Assembly (NCBI RefSeq): GCF_002160825.1
Contig: NZ_NFLI01000004.1
Span: forward strand, 62,001 to 126,000
From: Lachnoclostridium sp. An131
GTDB lineage: Bacteria > Bacillota > Clostridia > Lachnospirales > Lachnospiraceae
DNA length: 64,000 nucleotides
Reading direction: 5' to 3'
Made by a program: the position numbers and the translations under genes. Below, in pieces: positions 61,690 to 64,000 of this stretch (its first letter is position 1; each line of letters begins with the position of its first letter). The notes under the pieces were generated by a model. The model was given only the letters and a program-made list of their open reading frames with translations. It had not been told where the DNA came from and made no database searches.

Positions 61690-62343
61690 TCATGGCTCAG
61701 CTTCCGTGCCAGCTCCACCGCGCGCCGCCTCTCCCTGGTTCAGCCTCCGCACCAGCTCTGCCGCGCGCCGTATCTTCTCCGGATCCTTTCTTCCATCTGT
61801 TTCCAGGCTGCTGCTTAAATCCACCGCCCAGGGCCTGACCTTCAAAACTGCTTTCTCCAGATTCCCCTCTCCCAGTCCTCCCGCCAGGAAAAACGGCCGG
61901 GTAACCTCCAGGATCAGGCTCCAGTCAAAGGTAAGCCCCGTCCCTCCGCTTCCCTGATCAAAAAGCAGATAGTCTGCCTCACTTTCAAGAGCGCGCCTCA
62001 CATCCTTCTTTGTCCGTATGGAGAAGGCCTGGATCAGCGGTTTATCCGTCAGCCTCCGGAGTCTTCTGATATAAGCCGCGTCCTCCTGACCGTGAAGCTG
62101 AGCCACCCCCAGGGTTCCCTCCTCCAGCAGCTCTGCCACAAGCTCCGCCGGCGCATTGACAAATACCCCTGCAGAAATAATCTCTTTGCCGAGCTTTCCC
62201 GCCAGCTCCCGAAGCTCCCTTCTGTCCACAGAACGCCGGCTTCCCGGCGCCTCCACCACAAAGCCTGCAAAATCCGGACCTGCCGCGTTTACTGCCTCGA
62301 TATCCCGCAGGCTTCTGAGACCACAGATTTTAATTTTTGTCAT
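61690..62343 (-). CDS. trpF: Phosphoribosylanthranilate isomerase
   Basis: 217 residues. Opens with KIKICGLRSLRDIEAVNAAGPDFAGFVV (catalytic Cys in KICG), then VAQLHGQED, the catalytic Asp in YLLFDQGSGGTGLTFDW, FFLAGGLGEGNLEKAV and VDLSSSLETDGRKDPEKI. The C-terminal tail (NQGEAARGGAGTEAEP) comes from a tandemly duplicated DNA segment read in a shifted frame. Starts overlapping the trpC stop by 4 nt. Confidence 0.95.
   Translation of the reverse strand: MTKIKICGLRSLRDIEAVNAAGPDFAGFVVEAPGSRRSVDRRELRELAGKLGKEIISAGVFVNAPAELVAELLEEGTLGVAQLHGQEDAAYIRRLRRLTDKPLIQAFSIRTKKDVRRALESEADYLLFDQGSGGTGLTFDWSLILEVTRPFFLAGGLGEGNLEKAVLKVRPWAVDLSSSLETDGRKDPEKIRRAAELVRRLNQGEAARGGAGTEAEP
61697..61770 (-). repeat. 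Tandem imperfect 31-bp repeat at the end of trpF
   Basis: Copies at 61740-61770 and 61697-61727 match at 26 of 31 positions, 12 nt apart. The first encodes RRAAELVRRL; the second, in trpF's frame, encodes ARGGAGTEAE but would give RRAVELARKL in the other frame, as if the original end was duplicated and shifted. Confidence 0.7.
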
Positions 62344-63197
62344 ACATCCCTCCCTGTAAGCGGCCCTCCATTCAGTTCTTCCAGGGCCCTTTTCCTGTCA
62401 GAGCTTCTCATCAGGGTCTCTCCAATCAAGACCGCGTTTACTCCATTCTCAAGCAGAATCCGGACATCCTCCTGCCTCTGGATTCCGCTTTCCGAGACGA
62501 ACAATACCTCCTTCGGCGCCAGGCCGCGAAGCCGGAGGCTGTTTCCCATGTCCACCTCAAAGGTCCGCAGATCCCGGTTATTGACGCCCATGATCCGGGT
62601 TCCGGCCTTCAGGGCACGCTCTGCCTCCCGCTCATCGTGGGCTTCTGTCAGCGCGTCGAGCCCCAGCTCTTCTGCCAGCTCCCGGTACGCCTTAAGCTCC
62701 GCGTCATCCAGAAGCGCGCAGATCAGAAGCACCGCAGCCGCTCCCTGGGCCTTCGCCTGGTACACCATATATTCGTCCACAGTAAAATCCTTTCGGAGAA
62801 CGGGTATCTGAACCTTCTGTACAATCTCCCTCAGATACCTGTCCTCTCCTTGAAAATAATACGGCTCAGTCAGGCAGGAAACCGCCGCGGCCCCGGCTGC
62901 CTCATACTCCCGTGCGATTTCCAGATACGGAAAATCAGGGGCGATAAGGCCTTTGGAGGGCGAAGCTTTTTTCACCTCACAGATATACGACATTCCCGGC
63001 GCGGCCAGAGCTTTCCGGAACGGAAAGCTCCTGTATCCGGACAGGCCTTTCTGATCCGCCCTGTCCTGGCCTCTTCTTTCCTGAAGCTCTGTCTCCTGAG
63101 CGTGTATCTGCGCCTTCAGCTCTGCAAGGGGAAGCCTCCGCTTTTCCTCTGCAATTCTTTCCCTGGTCCTTTCTGCAATCTCGTTCAAAATATTCAT
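62340..63197 (-). CDS. trpC: Indole-3-glycerol phosphate synthase
   Basis: 285 residues. Key blocks: YICEVKKASPSKGLIAPDFPYLEIAREYEAAGAAAVSCLTEP (catalytic Lys in EVKKASPSKG), VLRKDFTVDEYMVYQAKAQGA, MGVNNRDLRTFEVD, and FVSESGIQRQEDVRILLENGVNAVLIGETLM. ATG 63197 follows AAAAGGAGG. The stop overlaps trpF. Confidence 0.97.
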   Translation of the reverse strand: MNILNEIAERTRERIAEEKRRLPLAELKAQIHAQETELQERRGQDRADQKGLSGYRSFPFRKALAAPGMSYICEVKKASPSKGLIAPDFPYLEIAREYEAAGAAAVSCLTEPYYFQGEDRYLREIVQKVQIPVLRKDFTVDEYMVYQAKAQGAAAVLLICALLDDAELKAYRELAEELGLDALTEAHDEREAERALKAGTRIMGVNNRDLRTFEVDMGNSLRLRGLAPKEVLFVSESGIQRQEDVRILLENGVNAVLIGETLMRSSDRKRALEELNGGPLTGRDV

Positions 63198-63226
63198 GCG
63201 CTTCCTCCTTTTCCCAGGACCGCCCG

Positions 63227-64000
63227 TCACGCTGCGCTTTCCCTGATAAATTCCTCCAGCTTGGCAAGGGCCGCTCCGCTGTCGATAAGGCCTTCCGCCA
63301 TGCGGACGCCCTGCTCCATCGTTTCCGACTTTCCTGCGATATAGAGGGCCGCGCCAGCGTTCAGGCAGACCGCGCAGCGTTTTGCGCCCTTGTCGGCTCC
63401 ATTCAGGATCGCCCGCGTGATCGCCGCGTTTTCCTCCGGCAGTCCTCCCTGGAGCTCTCCCTTTTCGCATCGGGTATATCCAAACTGTTCCGGCGTCAGC
63501 TCGTAGGACTGGAACCATCCGTCCCGGATTTCACATACTGAGGTCGGCGCGCACATGGAAATCTCATCCAGCTTATCCTGCCCGTAGACCACCATGCCCC
63601 GCTTTACTCCCAGCTTCATCATGACCTGGGCCAGCGGCTCCACCAGCATATCGTCGAAGACACCCATCAGCTCCATGTTGGCTCCCGCCGGATTGCTTAA
63701 CGGCCCCAGGATATTGAATACCGTCCGGATTCCCAGCTCCCTGCGGATCGGCGCCACATACTTCATCGCGATGTGGTAATTCTGCGCAAACAGAAAGCAG
63801 AGATTGATTTTTCTCAGGAGCTCAGCGCTCTTTTCAGGAGGAATCGTAATCTTCACTCCCAGCGCCTCCAGCACGTCTGCCGCCCCGCACTTCGATGACG
63901 CGGCCCGGTTGCCGTGCTTCGCCACCGGGACGCCGCCCGCCGCGATTACCATGGAGGCAGTCGTGGAAATATTGAAGGAGTTCGATCCGTCTCCGCCTGT
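63227..64000 (-). CDS. trpD: Anthranilate phosphoribosyltransferase, partial
   Basis: At least 257 residues, with the 5' end beyond the window. The edge opens with [39 protein letters not shown], the PRPP-binding signature (TGGDG then NxST then [12 protein letters not shown]). [19 protein letters not shown] and [11 protein letters not shown] follow. The adjoining trpC starts 29 nt after its stop. The unseen start and any trpE/G are off the right edge. Confidence 0.97.
   Translation of the reverse strand, partial: TGGDGSNSFNISTTASMVIAAGGVPVAKHGNRAASSKCGAADVLEALGVKITIPPEKSAELLRKINLCFLFAQNYHIAMKYVAPIRRELGIRTVFNILGPLSNPAGANMELMGVFDDMLVEPLAQVMMKLGVKRGMVVYGQDKLDEISMCAPTSVCEIRDGWFQSYELTPEQFGYTRCEKGELQGGLPEENAAITRAILNGADKGAKRCAVCLNAGAALYIAGKSETMEQGVRMAEGLIDSGAALAKLEEFIRESAA

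Overview
This window looks like chromosomal DNA of a gut-type Clostridia, most likely a Lachnospiraceae relative. The evidence is its moderately high GC, strong AGGAGG-type ribosome binding sites, many ribose/galactose-type sugar ABC cassettes whose binding lipoproteins carry Thr/Asp/Ala/Glu-rich linkers, a LytS-type kinase with an AraC-type response regulator, and a tRNA without an encoded CCA end. This is inference from gene content; no database search was made.

Layout. (1) 1-8140: a sugar cluster with a partial ABC ATPase, its binding lipoprotein, a divergent PfkB-family kinase, an operon of BtpA/SgcQ-like, DUF4432 aldose-epimerase-like and UPF0303/HbpS-like proteins, an RmlD-like reductase and a DeoR regulator. 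(2) 8637-22507: an apparent mobile element of about 13.9 kb. It carries tnpV, a three-gene AlbA_2/zinc-ribbon/DUF6429 operon, a truncated MobA/MobL relaxase, a hypothetical gene, and a complete kdpDE plus kdpFABC potassium-uptake system with a 32-residue membrane protein. It splits one lipoprotein gene; joining the flanks restores the reading frame. (3) 23086-33534: a LacI-controlled sugar operon with an ABC importer, a ribokinase-family kinase, three SIS-domain isomerases, the hxlA/hxlB ribulose-monophosphate pair, and rpiB with its own LacI-type operator. (4) 33636-39548: de novo GDP-L-fucose synthesis (manC, gmd, fcl, manA, phosphohexomutase). (5) 39765-53911: an AraC regulator, an L-fucose-type ABC importer with fucU, and a histidine kinase/response regulator/anchored binding protein sensory operon, followed upstream by DUF1002 and a lipase-like hydrolase. 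(6) 54072-59437: a cytidylate-kinase-like protein, a large membrane protein, an SDR, tRNA-Pro, an orphan corrinoid protein and VanZ. (7) 59612-64000: the trp operon trpD(partial)-C-F-B-A.

How it fits together: most of the window serves capture and phosphorylation of host- or diet-derived monosaccharides, each block having its own one- or two-component regulator. The GDP-fucose block next to a fucose-type importer suggests both making and scavenging fucose. The strongest unusual signals are the kdp-carrying insertion with a reconstructable empty site, and the formaldehyde-linked HxlA/HxlB pair inside a LacI-regulated ribose-type sugar operon with two matching operators.
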